Source: Oscillospiraceae bacterium
GTDB lineage: Bacteria; Bacillota; Clostridia; Oscillospirales; Oscillospiraceae
Assembly (NCBI GenBank): GCA_016292445.1
Contig: JAEDIN010000011.1
Span: 1 to 30,423 of the forward strand
Length of the DNA stretch: 30,423 nucleotides
Direction of reading: 5' to 3'
Position 1 is the first letter of the stretch. Each line of letters opens with the position of its first letter. Shown one piece after another: positions 21,965 to 29,956 of this stretch. The position numbers and the translations under genes are program-made. Under the pieces are notes generated by a model, which was given only the letters and a program-made list of their open reading frames with translations, made no database searches and was not told the origin of the DNA.

Positions 21965-23106
21965 CAAATCACCTCGCTGTAGCTTCCCAGATATCCGAAC
22001 TGCTCGCAAATGTCCTGAATTTCACCCATAAGCTGAATGAAATTGGGCGAGTAGACCGGCACATCAAGGTCAAAGTAGAACATGAACTCAAAATCTCTGT
22101 CCGGCAGGGGACGGCTTTCGAGCTTGTTGAGGTTAATGCCGAGGGCGTAAAATCTCGATAACGCCTTGTAAAGCGAGCCGGGGGTGTGTGGCAGCACCAT
22201 CATGAGGCTGGTCCTGTTTGCACCCGGATAGATCTCAAGACTCTTTGAGATGCAGATGAAGCGTGTGTAGTTATTGCCCTTATCCTGAATGGACGCTTTC
22301 AGACATTCAAGACCGTAGAGCTTGACGCAGGAGATGCTCGAAATGGCGGCAATATCATGCCTGCCGCTCTCGGCGACCATCTTCGCCGCCGCGGCGGTAT
22401 TCTCGCAGGAGATGACCTTCACGCCGGGAAGCGTCTGCAAAAATGCGCTGCACTGGCTTATCGCCTGCTCGTGGGAGTAGATCTCCTTTATGTCCTCAAG
22501 CTTTGTTCCGGGTGATGCCAGCAGATTGTGATCAACTTTAATGCGAACGCTTCTTACAATGCTGAAGCGGTGCTTCATCATGAGGTCGTACACCTTGTTT
22601 ACAGAGCCTGCCGTGCTGTTTTCAAGGGGGATAACACCGTAGCGGCACAGGCCCTTTTCAATGGCTGTAAAAACTGCCTCGAAGCTCGAAAAATAGAATA
22701 TATTGGGGTTTGTGAACACCTTGTCGCAGGCACGCTGGGAATATGCGCCCTCAACACCTTGGCAGGCGACCAGAGGAGCGGTCGGCAAAAGCGGCGGAGT
22801 GTTCTTGACCGCGTTTTCTATCTCATCGCAAATGCCGGAATGAGTGCCGAGCAGACGGTTCTGTCTGCTGCGGCTAAGCTCAAAAATGAGAGAATACAGC
22901 GCAAAGCCGTATTCTTTAAGCTCATCGGGCAGCTTTGAGGAAATGTCTGCGAGCTTCTGACGCTCCCTTGTCGGGTCGTAAACGCACATCGAGTTTTCTC
23001 TTTTATACTCCGCGACGAGCGCGGAAAGCTCCATACGCTTTGCAAAGAGCTCGGTAAGCTCATCGTCTACGGAGTCTATCTCACATCTTATTTCGTCAAG
23101 ATTCAT
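21964..23106 (-). CDS. pheA: Bifunctional chorismate mutase - prephenate dehydratase
   Basis: The 380-residue P-protein has an N-terminal AroQ-type chorismate mutase (about 1-85), a prephenate dehydratase domain (about 107-285, including GVEGAYSQ, PLENSTAGSV and the catalytic NNYTRF) and a C-terminal ACT domain (about 295-375). The ACT domain contains the ESRPL motif that binds phenylalanine. It makes phenylpyruvate from chorismate, and feedback inhibition by Phe is expected. It also supplies the only chorismate mutase visible for both Phe and Tyr arms. Start overlaps the aroC stop by four bases. Confidence 0.96.
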   Translation of the reverse strand: MNLDEIRCEIDSVDDELTELFAKRMELSALVAEYKRENSMCVYDPTRERQKLADISSKLPDELKEYGFALYSLIFELSRSRQNRLLGTHSGICDEIENAVKNTPPLLPTAPLVACQGVEGAYSQRACDKVFTNPNIFYFSSFEAVFTAIEKGLCRYGVIPLENSTAGSVNKVYDLMMKHRFSIVRSVRIKVDHNLLASPGTKLEDIKEIYSHEQAISQCSAFLQTLPGVKVISCENTAAAAKMVAESGRHDIAAISSISCVKLYGLECLKASIQDKGNNYTRFICISKSLEIYPGANRTSLMMVLPHTPGSLYKALSRFYALGINLNKLESRPLPDRDFEFMFYFDLDVPVYSPNFIQLMGEIQDICEQFGYLGSYSEVI

Positions 23107-24170
23107 GTTGTTTCCTTTCGTTTTTCAAGCAGCGCATCGTAAACCGCGATGGCAGCGGCGGCCTCAATGCAGGGTACGGCCCTCGGAACGATGCAGGGGT
23201 CGTGCCTGCCGCGGACGGTGAGCTTTGCGTTTTCCATCGTTCTTAAATCAACGGTGTCCTGCTCGGCTGCAATTGACGGTGTGGGCTTGATTGCCGCCCT
23301 GAACACGATGGGCATCCCGGTCGTTATACCGCCGAGTATGCCGCCGCAGTTGTTTGTTTTCGTGATGATTTTGCCGTTTTCTACGGCAAAGGAGTCGTTA
23401 TTTTGACTGCCGCGCAATCTTGCGGCATTAAAGCCCGCTCCGAACTCGATACCCTTGACTGCCGGAATACCGAATACAAGCGCTGAGATTCGGTTTTCCA
23501 TTCCGCCGAACATCGGGTCTCCTATGCCGGCCGGACAGCCTAAAACGGCACATTCGATAACTCCGCCTACGGAGTCGCCGTCGGCCTTTGCGTCAAGGAC
23601 GGCCCTTTTCATCTTTTCGCCGCAGTCATCGTCGATAACGGGAAAGTTCTTGCCATCCGTCGAGCAAAGCTCACCGCGGTCGGAAATGCCGCCAAGCTCG
23701 GCAATGTGAGAAATGACGCTTATGCCCTCGGCTTTGAGGAGCTGAAGACAAAGACCGCCCACAATGCACAGAGGAGCGGTGAGCCTGCCGGAAAAGTGTC
23801 CGCCGCCGGTGAAGTCCTGCGCGCCGTGATATCTTTCATCGGCGGTAAAGTCGGCGTGACCCGGACGGGGCTTATATTTAAGCTCGGAGTAATCCTTCGA
23901 GCGTGTGTTCGTATTTTTGATTATCGCCGTGAGGGGAGCGCCGCAGAGCTTTCCGTCAAAAATGCCGGAAACGAACTCGGGTGCGTCTGCCTCGGCCCTC
24001 GGCGTTGAGTATTCGTTTCTGCCCGGAGCTCTTCTCTGCATAAATCGTGCAAGCTCGCTCATATCCGGCTCAAAGCCGGAGGGCAGACCCTCGATTGTCA
24101 CGCCGATAGCGGAGGAGTGGGATTGACCGAAAATCGTGAATTTTATGTTTCCGTTAAAGCTGCTGCTCAT
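23103..24170 (-). CDS. aroC: Chorismate synthase
   Basis: The 355-residue FMN-dependent enzyme forms chorismate from EPSP (step 7). It has GQSHSSAIGVTIEGLPSG, RPGHADFTADERYHGAQDFTGGGHFSGR and the C-terminal GRHDPCIVPRAVPCIEAA signatures. The ATG at 24170 is preferred over a GTG three codons upstream: it overlaps the aroA stop as ATGA and has GGAG eight bases upstream, whereas the GTG overlaps that ribosome binding site. Confidence 0.96.
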   Translation of the reverse strand: MSSSFNGNIKFTIFGQSHSSAIGVTIEGLPSGFEPDMSELARFMQRRAPGRNEYSTPRAEADAPEFVSGIFDGKLCGAPLTAIIKNTNTRSKDYSELKYKPRPGHADFTADERYHGAQDFTGGGHFSGRLTAPLCIVGGLCLQLLKAEGISVISHIAELGGISDRGELCSTDGKNFPVIDDDCGEKMKRAVLDAKADGDSVGGVIECAVLGCPAGIGDPMFGGMENRISALVFGIPAVKGIEFGAGFNAARLRGSQNNDSFAVENGKIITKTNNCGGILGGITTGMPIVFRAAIKPTPSIAAEQDTVDLRTMENAKLTVRGRHDPCIVPRAVPCIEAAAAIAVYDALLEKRKETT

Positions 24171-25423
24171 TTTTCGCACTCCAATCGACTGAAATTATCC
24201 CAGAACTTGGGGAAAGATTTGTTCACGCACTCGCAGCCGGTGACAACGACCGCTTCGGTGCAAATGCAGGAGGCGACCGCCGCGGACATCGCTATGCGGT
24301 GGTCGTTAAAGGAATTGACCGTGCCGCCGAGCAGCTTACTGCCGCCGTGGATGATAAGACCGTCGGGCAGCTCCTCGACCGAGGCACCCAAACCGTTTAG
24401 CAGTGCTGCCGTCGTCATCAGTCTGTCCGACTCCTTGAGCCTGACCCTTGCGGCGTTTATGATATGCGTGTCGCCCTCGGCGGCCGATGCGACTACGGAA
24501 ACTACCGGCACAAGGTCGGGTATCTCGGACGCGTCAACCGTGCAAGCGCTCAGCTTGCCTTTTCTGACCGTGACGCTGCTTCCGCTGACGGTGACCTCAG
24601 CACCGAAACTGCGTAGAATGTCAAGTATTTTCCTGTCGCCCTGACTGGTGCCTGACGGAATGTTTTTGACCGTTATGCCTTCTTCGGAAAAAGCGCCCAT
24701 GCACAGGAAAAACGCCGCATTCGAGAGGTCGCCCTCGACCGTGCAGTCATCGTTTAAGCGGTAGCACTGCCTGCCGGGTATGGTGTAAACATTGCCGTCC
24801 TTTTTAAATTCAATGCCCGACTGCCGCAGGGCGTTTTCGGTCATATCGATGTATGCGGTCGATTCAGGCTTACCCGTGACAGTCAGCGTGCTGTCCTCAT
24901 CAAGAAGCGGAAGCGCGAACAGCAGACCCGAGATAAACTGCGAGGACACATTGCCCGCTATCTCATATTCGCCGCCGGTGAGCTTGCCGCCGCAAAAAAG
25001 CTCCGTGCCTCTGCGTTCAAGCGTCATGCCGTGAGCACGAAGCACCTCGTCAAGGGGGGAGAGCGGTCGCTCCGAGAGCCTGCCCTCCATTTTGAAAACG
25101 CACTTTTCGCCCAGTGCACCGCACACGGGGATCAGAAAACGCAAAGTCGAGCCGCTTTCGCCGCAGTACAAAAGCTTTACGCCGTCAGCCGGCTTTTTTG
25201 TCGGCACGACATGAAACACACCGTCTTTAAGCTCCTTAACCTCGGCGCAAAGAGTCTGCACGCAGCTTGCCGCCGCCGCGATATCCTTTGATATATCGCC
25301 GCAGTGCAGCGTTACGGGACTGCTTCCCAGGGCGGCGCAGATCAAAAGCCGCTGTGCGTGCGATTTTGAGCTTGGAGCGGAGGTAACGCCGGAGCGTGCT
25401 CCGTTAGTGAGGGTTATGTCCAT
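24167..25423 (-). CDS. aroA: EPSP synthase (3-phosphoshikimate 1-carboxyvinyltransferase)
   Basis: The 418-residue enzyme is slightly shorter than the usual 425-430. It has the shikimate-phosphate-binding SSKSHAQRLLI (18-28), YCGESGSTLRFLIPVCGALG (the loop that contacts PEP) and VRLKESDRLM near residue 330, with FNDHRIAMS towards the end. It carries out step 6. AAGGAG lies before the ATG, and it follows aroB by nine bases, the only non-overlapping junction in the operon. GESGSTLRF differs from the GNAGTAMRP of class I enzymes, so glyphosate sensitivity cannot be predicted safely. Confidence 0.96.
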   Translation of the reverse strand: MDITLTNGARSGVTSAPSSKSHAQRLLICAALGSSPVTLHCGDISKDIAAAASCVQTLCAEVKELKDGVFHVVPTKKPADGVKLLYCGESGSTLRFLIPVCGALGEKCVFKMEGRLSERPLSPLDEVLRAHGMTLERRGTELFCGGKLTGGEYEIAGNVSSQFISGLLFALPLLDEDSTLTVTGKPESTAYIDMTENALRQSGIEFKKDGNVYTIPGRQCYRLNDDCTVEGDLSNAAFFLCMGAFSEEGITVKNIPSGTSQGDRKILDILRSFGAEVTVSGSSVTVRKGKLSACTVDASEIPDLVPVVSVVASAAEGDTHIINAARVRLKESDRLMTTAALLNGLGASVEELPDGLIIHGGSKLLGGTVNSFNDHRIAMSAAVASCICTEAVVVTGCECVNKSFPKFWDNFSRLECEK

Positions 25424-25432
25424 GTGTTCTCC

Positions 25433-26476
25433 TTAACAAAGCCAATTATGCAGAGTATCGATATCGATGCTCTCAATTCGGCATGAGCCGATTCTTTCCG
25501 GTACTATAAGGTGCATTTTACCGCCGGAGATTTTCTTGTCTGCCTTCGAGGCTTCAAAAAGCTCATCGGCATTGAAGTTCGTTTCGGTCGGCAGACCGTA
25601 TTTTTTCAGTGCTTTTATAATTGCATCGCGGCAATCGGCGCTGCAATAGCCCATTTCAGCCGCCGCTCTTGCGATTATCGCCATGCCTATCGCCACTGCA
25701 TCGCCGTGATGCACGGCATAGCCGCTGCACTTTTCGATTGCGTGGCCGAAGCTGTGACCGAGGTTTAGAAGCATTCTCGTGCCGCGGTCAAACTCGTCCT
25801 CATTGACGATTTTGCTTTTTATCCTCACGCAGCTTGCGATGACTTCTTCCTCGCTTTCGGAGATGTGCCCCAAGGAGATAAGCTCAAACAGCTTACCGCC
25901 GTCAAGAACTCCGTATTTGACGATCTCGGCGCAGCCGCAGCGGTAATCGGCCGCAGACAGCGTTTTGAGTGTGTTCGGGTCGCAGAAAACGGCGATGGGC
26001 TGATAAAAGCAGCCTGCCTGATTTTTACCCGAGTTGAGATTGACGGCGGTCTTGCCGCCAACCGAGGAATCAACCGCCGCAAGCAGCGTTGTGGGTATCT
26101 GAACGAATGAAACTCCCCTTAAATATGTTGCCGCTGCAAATCCCGTAAGGTCGCCGGTGACGCCTCCGCCGAGGGCAACGAGTATATCCGAGCGGCTTAT
26201 GTGATTGTCGCACAGGAAGTTCAGGAGCTTGCCGTAGGTGTCGAGACTTTTTGCGCCCTCACCGCCTTGGTGAACAAAGCTCAAGACCTCAAGACCTGCG
26301 TTTTCAAACGAGGCAGTGACCCTTTCGCCGTACAGAGAAAAGGTGTTGGGGCCGCTGACTATGACGGCCTTTGCGGGTTTAACGAGCTTTGCGGTCTCAT
26401 CTCCCACGCGGTCGAGCAGACCACGCTCAATAAGCACATTATAATCGTTTGATGCGGAAACGGGGATGCTTGTCAT
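25433..26476 (-). CDS. aroB: 3-dehydroquinate synthase
   Basis: The 347-residue enzyme closes DAHP to 3-dehydroquinate (step 2), using NAD and a divalent metal. It shows ALGGGVTGDLTGFAAATYLRG, PTTLLAAVDSSVGGKTAVN, EIVKYG and the metal-binding LNLGHSFGHAIE and HHGDAVAIGM. The start overlaps the tyrA stop by four bases. Confidence 0.96.
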   Translation of the reverse strand: MTSIPVSASNDYNVLIERGLLDRVGDETAKLVKPAKAVIVSGPNTFSLYGERVTASFENAGLEVLSFVHQGGEGAKSLDTYGKLLNFLCDNHISRSDILVALGGGVTGDLTGFAAATYLRGVSFVQIPTTLLAAVDSSVGGKTAVNLNSGKNQAGCFYQPIAVFCDPNTLKTLSAADYRCGCAEIVKYGVLDGGKLFELISLGHISESEEEVIASCVRIKSKIVNEDEFDRGTRMLLNLGHSFGHAIEKCSGYAVHHGDAVAIGMAIIARAAAEMGYCSADCRDAIIKALKKYGLPTETNFNADELFEASKADKKISGGKMHLIVPERIGSCRIESIDIDTLHNWLC

Positions 26477-27306
26477 CTGCCGTCTACCTCCTCCTTGCGG
26501 CGTTTGCCGTCGTCGAGAAGCCTCTCAAGCGTGTCAAAATCGTTGTTCTTAACGGCATCTCTGTACTGCTCAAGAGCGTTTATGAAAAAGTCAAGTTCAC
26601 TCAAAACACAGTCGCGGTTTTCCAAAAACAGTTCCGCCCAAAGCTTGGGATTGAGCCATGCGACCCTCGTCAAGTCCTTGTAGCTGCCCGCTGAAAAGCC
26701 CTTGTGCTTTTCAGCCGTGGGACTTTTAATGTAAGCATTCGATATGATGTGCGGCATCTGCGAGGTGAAAGCGATAAGCTCGTCGTGCTTTTCGGCGGTG
26801 GTGACCGATATGCTGCCGAAGCCGACGGGGGCAAGCAGGGTCTTTACCCTGTCAAGCAGCTCAATATCGTCAAAGGACGGCGGCACAATGACCATGGGGG
26901 CGTTGTGGTAAAGGTTTGCCCTTGCATATTTGAAGCCGGATTTATGCGTACCTGCCATGGGGTGACCGCCGAGGTAGGTAAAGCCGTATTCCTCGGCGAT
27001 TGGGAAGCACATTGAGCAGATCTTGCGCTTTGTGCCGCAGGCATCGATGACTATCGGCTTTTTACCGATGTGCGGTGCCATGCGTTTTAAAAACGCCTCG
27101 GCAGCCTCGGGAAACACCGCGATTATCACAAGGTCGCAGTTTCCGATATTCTCCTCGGTGAGCTCGCCGTCAACCGCGCCGCTGAGCATGGCAAACTTGA
27201 GAGTTTCCTCGGTGCGGTTACTTGCAAGCACAGTCACACCTGCTTCGTGGTATGCCTTGGCAAAAGAGCCGCCTATAAGTCCGAGCCCAACAATTCCTAC
27301 CGTCAT
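26473..27306 (-). CDS. tyrA: Prephenate dehydrogenase
   Basis: The 277-residue protein has an N-terminal Rossmann fold with GLGLIGGSFAKA (7-18), the catalytic GGHPMAGTHKSG and a helical C-terminal domain (DELIAFTSQMPHIISNAY). It converts prephenate to 4-hydroxyphenylpyruvate, the tyrosine arm. No ACT domain is present, unlike Bacillus TyrA, so tyrosine feedback at this enzyme may be weak and control may rest more on transcription. The start overlaps the aroF stop by four bases. Confidence 0.94.
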   Translation of the reverse strand: MTVGIVGLGLIGGSFAKAYHEAGVTVLASNRTEETLKFAMLSGAVDGELTEENIGNCDLVIIAVFPEAAEAFLKRMAPHIGKKPIVIDACGTKRKICSMCFPIAEEYGFTYLGGHPMAGTHKSGFKYARANLYHNAPMVIVPPSFDDIELLDRVKTLLAPVGFGSISVTTAEKHDELIAFTSQMPHIISNAYIKSPTAEKHKGFSAGSYKDLTRVAWLNPKLWAELFLENRDCVLSELDFFINALEQYRDAVKNNDFDTLERLLDDGKRRKEEVDGR

Positions 27307-28307
27307 TTCGTCACGACCTCACGAATACCGTTTACCGCCCTGCACAGACTGTCGTACTCCTCGGGACGCAGTGACTGCGCACCGTCGCACAGAGCGTGCA
27401 TGGGGTCGTTGTGCACCTCAATAATCAGACCGTCGCAGCCTGCGGCAACGCCTGCCAGAGCCATGGGCCGTACAAGTCTTGCAACGCCGGTCGCGTGGCT
27501 GGGATCAACGATGACGGGCAGATGGGAAAGCTCGTGAAGCAGCGGAACGACAGCAAGGTCGAGGGTATTTCTGGTGTAGTCGTCAAAGGTGCGGATACCG
27601 CGCTCGCAGAGGATAATCTGCTCATTGCCACCCGCCATGATGTACTCCGCGCTCATGAGAAGCTCTTTTATCGTGCTTGCAAGACCTCGCTTGAGCAATA
27701 TGGGCTTGCGCAGCTTGCCGACCTCGCGCAGGAGGTCAAAATTCTGCATATTTCTTGCGCCTATCTGAATGACATCGACATCCTCGAACAGGGGCAGGTC
27801 GTTAACGCCCATGACCTCGGTGACGATAGGCAGACCTGTTTCCTGCCTCGCTATTTTAAGAAGCTCAATACCGGTTGCTTTAAGACCCTGAAAATCGTAG
27901 GGAGAGGTTCTCGGCTTGAACGCACCGCCGCGCAGCATATTTGCACCGCTTGCCTTGACGGCCTTTGCAATGCCGACTATCTGCTCCTCGTTTTCAACAG
28001 AGCAGGGGCCTGCAATCATGCAGAAGTTCCCACCGCCGACCTTGACATCGCCGACTGTGACGATCGTGTCGTCGGGATGGAACTTTCTGTTGCAGCATTT
28101 GAAGGGGTCGCTTACGGTCTTGACGGAGTCAACGATATCGAGACTTGCAACGAGGTCCTTGTCCACCTGAGAGGTGTCGCCGACAAGACCGAGAACGGTC
28201 TGATAGCTGCCTACGGAGATATGAATATCCACGCCCTGACTCTTGAGCCAGGAGATAAGCTGCTCTTTTTTGTCTTCCTTGGTTCCGTGTTTAAGAATTA
28301 CTATCAT
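27303..28307 (-). CDS. aroF: DAHP synthase, class I-beta with N-terminal regulatory domain
   Basis: The 334-residue enzyme condenses PEP and erythrose-4-phosphate (step 1). Residues 1-70 form the ferredoxin-like regulatory domain of the Thermotoga-type enzyme, which binds Tyr or Phe. The TIM barrel follows, with AGPCSVE, KPRTSPYDFQG, ILLKRG and VDPSHATG. The ATG at 28307 is chosen because GGAGGA lies seven bases upstream; an in-frame start at 28328 would include that site. It is the first structural gene of the operon and lies directly behind the attenuator terminator. Confidence 0.96.
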   Translation of the reverse strand: MIVILKHGTKEDKKEQLISWLKSQGVDIHISVGSYQTVLGLVGDTSQVDKDLVASLDIVDSVKTVSDPFKCCNRKFHPDDTIVTVGDVKVGGGNFCMIAGPCSVENEEQIVGIAKAVKASGANMLRGGAFKPRTSPYDFQGLKATGIELLKIARQETGLPIVTEVMGVNDLPLFEDVDVIQIGARNMQNFDLLREVGKLRKPILLKRGLASTIKELLMSAEYIMAGGNEQIILCERGIRTFDDYTRNTLDLAVVPLLHELSHLPVIVDPSHATGVARLVRPMALAGVAAGCDGLIIEVHNDPMHALCDGAQSLRPEEYDSLCRAVNGIREVVTK

Positions 28308-28326
28308 TTCTTTTTCCTCCATAAGC

Positions 28327-28363
28327 AAAATAAAAATGCGGCACAGACTATTCCGTGCCGCAT
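28327..28363 (-). terminator. Attenuator terminator of the aro operon
   Basis: In the minus-strand RNA a 12-bp stem (ATGCGGCACGGA / TCTGTGCCGCAT with one G-U), loop ATAG and tail TTTTTATTTT end only a few bases before the GGAGGA of aroF. It lies between the leader peptide and the first structural gene. Confidence 0.93.
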
Positions 28364-28454
28364 AAAAAATTCAAAAATGAATCTTCGTATTTTTACGCAT
28401 CACAAAACAGCCCTACTATTGTGATAAGTAAAGCGATAATAGTATGCGTAAAAA
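28359..28454 (-). promoter_or_regulatory. Antiterminator/anti-antiterminator pairings of the aro attenuator
   Basis: Three segments of the leader RNA compete. Region 1 (28444-28454, UUUUUACGCAU) lies within the Phe/Tyr codons and pairs perfectly over 11 bases with region 2 (28390-28400, AUGCGUAAAAA), which starts at the leader stop codon. A nested UACUAUU / AAUAGUA stem supports this pairing. Region 2 can instead pair its UGCGUAAAAA with region 3 (28359-28368, UUUUUAUGCG), which contains the base of the terminator 5' arm. A ribosome stalled on the Phe/Tyr run would block region 1, favour 2:3 and stop the terminator. A ribosome reaching the stop codon would cover region 2 and let the terminator form. 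Confidence 0.88.
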
Positions 28455-28468
28455 GCGAAATTTTTCAT
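28400..28468 (-). CDS. Phe/Tyr-rich leader peptide of the aro operon (22 aa)
   Basis: A 23-codon frame begins with ATG 35 bases after the predicted transcription start, with AGAGGT eight bases upstream, and ends in TGA. Residues 4-15 read FAFYAYYYRFTY: three Phe and five Tyr within twelve codons, including Tyr9-Tyr10-Tyr11. There is no Trp. This is the hallmark of a regulatory peptide whose translation senses charged tRNA-Phe and tRNA-Tyr, the two end products of the operon that follows. It is far too short to be an enzyme. Confidence 0.92.
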   Translation of the reverse strand: MKNFAFYAYYYRFTYHNSRAVL

Positions 28469-28508
28469 AATTTCTTACCTCTGAAGCCGAAGCCGTTTCA
28501 CACTTTGC

Positions 28509-28537
28509 AGTATAACAGTGCGGCCTTGCCGTGTCAA
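28509..28537 (-). promoter_or_regulatory. Promoter of the aro operon
   Basis: On the minus strand TTGACA (28532-28537), 17 bases and TATACT (28509-28514) predict a start near 28502. The leader RNA before aroF is thus about 195 bases long. Confidence 0.85.
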
Positions 28538-28597
28538 CCAGTAAAAATCCACAATTCCGACGGCTTGGGTGATTTTTTTACACAGCAATTTGTGCAA

Positions 28598-29356
28598 TTA
28601 CTTCCCCTGCTGACGGCACCAGACCTTCATGACGAGCCAGTTGGGCAGCAATTTAACGCCCAGAACCTGAAGCCTGACGGGGAAGCCGAGAATGGACACC
28701 TTCTTTTTGCGCTTGAGATCCTTCATCGCCTTCGTGACGACCTGCTCGGCGGTGTAGTAGCGGTCAAAATATTTAATGGTGTCATCGTGAATGGCGTGGT
28801 CAAAGAACTCCGTCTTTATCCAACCGGGCGCAACCGCCATGACATGGATGCCGAGGCTTTTCAGCTCAACACCGAGAGCTCTGGAGAAACTCAGAACATA
28901 GGCCTTTGATGCACCGTATACATTTATGTACGGCACGGGCTGCCACGAGGAGTTGGACGCCATATTTATAATGTGGCTGCCCTGGGACATATAGGGGATA
29001 GCCATGTATGTGACTGCGGTAAGCGCTCTGTCGTTGAGCTCTATAATATCAAGCTGCCTATCCATGTCCATATCCTTGAACACGCCGAAAAGACCGAAGC
29101 CTGCGGCGTTGACAAGCACACGGATATCCGGCTTGTGTTCCTCAAGAAGGGACTTCAGAACGGCAAAGTTCTCACGCTTGCCGAGGTCGAGTGCAATGGG
29201 GCGTATAGCCGCCCGACATTTCGCCGAAAGCTCCTCGAGCCGCTCTTTTCTGCGTGCCACGACCCAGATCTCGTCAAGCTCAAAGTCGCGGTCGATGGCG
29301 TAAACAAACTCTCTGCCCATTCCGGAGGATGCGCCTGTGATAAGTGCAATTCTCAT
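28598..29356 (-). CDS. Short-chain dehydrogenase/reductase
   Basis: The 252-residue classical SDR has the nucleotide-binding TGASSGMG near the N-terminus and NAAGFG. The catalytic Ser is in INMASNSS and the YxxxK pair in YGASK, followed by APGWIKTEF. It resembles the DltE/YqjQ-like oxidoreductase group, but the substrate is unknown. The ATG at 29356 is chosen because AAAGGA lies upstream and a promoter ends 40 bases before it; a longer in-frame start at 29455 would lie upstream of that promoter. It is a single-gene unit. No clear terminator separates it from the aro promoter (28538-28597). Confidence 0.9.
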   Translation of the reverse strand: MRIALITGASSGMGREFVYAIDRDFELDEIWVVARRKERLEELSAKCRAAIRPIALDLGKRENFAVLKSLLEEHKPDIRVLVNAAGFGLFGVFKDMDMDRQLDIIELNDRALTAVTYMAIPYMSQGSHIINMASNSSWQPVPYINVYGASKAYVLSFSRALGVELKSLGIHVMAVAPGWIKTEFFDHAIHDDTIKYFDRYYTAEQVVTKAMKDLKRKKKVSILGFPVRLQVLGVKLLPNWLVMKVWCRQQGK

Positions 29357-29395
29357 TTTATCTGTCCTTTCAAATTCCGCTGTTATACACCATGG

Positions 29396-29424
29396 ATTGT
29401 ACGCTATAATCTGCCGGATGTCAA
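29396..29424 (-). promoter_or_regulatory. Promoter of the short-chain dehydrogenase gene
   Basis: On the minus strand TTGACA (29419-29424), 17 bases and TACAAT (29396-29401). Confidence 0.8.
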
Positions 29425-29747
29425 ACCGTCCTCTAAGGCGTTCAAAAAGTGACAAAAATGCAATTGTTTCTTGACAAATGAGAATTTGAATTTCTACAAA
29501 TTATGACCTCTTAACAGAGGCTACAGCTTATCAATAAAATCCTCCAAAAGCCTTACAAATAAAGGATTTTTCGCAGTGCGCACACCTTATCCCTTTATAC
29601 GGTTTCGCTTGAGCTTATGCGTCCCTTGCTACCTCATAAGGGAAAAACGAGGGAAGGAAAAACTGATAACAAGATATAACAAGGTGTGGCAATCGGGAAA
29701 CTGTGATGTATGTGCAAATATATTATACTATACTGGAGGATTTTAAT
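29425..29747. other. Gene-poor accessory stretch with gene fragments
   Basis: I see no intact gene. A hairpin CCTCT-TAAC-AGAGG lies near 29510. On the minus strand, between stops, 28 codons ending at 29531 read ...KPYKGIRCAHCEKSFICKAFGGFY, with a zinc-ribbon-like CxxC. This could be the tail of a decayed gene, but the fragment has no start or ribosome binding site. The rest is A+T-rich and without recognised repeats, unlike the compact operons to the left. Confidence 0.4.
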
Positions 29748-29869
29748 ATGGACAAGTACAATTATAACGAGAAAAACGGTATATGCTCAACGCTCTGCTC
29801 GCCTACCGTAACAAGCTGATTGCACAAGGCAGATTATTTCGCGTGATACCGTCTGACAAATTTATTTGA
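29748..29869 (+). pseudogene. Frameshifted, truncated remnant of a small mobile-element-type gene
   Basis: An ATG with an excellent GGAGGA site seven bases upstream begins MDKYNYNEK and then hits a stop after 23 codons. Shifting frame at the A-run near 29770-29775 restores the continuation RYMLNALLAYRNKLIAQGR, which then runs into unrelated residues and stops at 29867-29869. From memory, small proteins of this type (YNEKRYMLNALLAYRNKLIAQGRYTDAV...) occur in integrative elements of gut Clostridia. This copy would have both a frameshift and a 3' truncation near 29832. Their function is unknown to me. Confidence 0.5.
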
Positions 29870-29887
29870 AATAACCACTGCCCCATC

Positions 29888-29931
29888 TTGAAAAGCGGAT
29901 GCACATCTGCTATAATTGGTTTGCAAGCCAA
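29888..29931 (+). promoter_or_regulatory. tetR promoter with overlapping palindromic operator
   Basis: TTGAAA (29888-29893), 17 bases and TATAAT (29911-29916) are followed at once by TTGGTTTGCAAGCCAA (29916-29931), a 16-bp palindrome with one mismatched pair. The palindrome covers the start site, the usual place for TetR autorepression. Confidence 0.75.
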
Positions 29932-29956
29932 ATTGTGTGGTAGGGGGGGTGAATGA

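Noticed and set aside
27396..28424. A 342-codon plus-strand frame opposite aroF
   Set aside because: It is an antisense shadow of aroF and its leader, a common effect of codon bias, with no promoter or ribosome binding site.
28308..28537. T-box riboswitch for the aro operon
   Set aside because: There is no AGGGUGG-type T-box sequence or specifier loop. The leader peptide and three-way pairing explain the region better.
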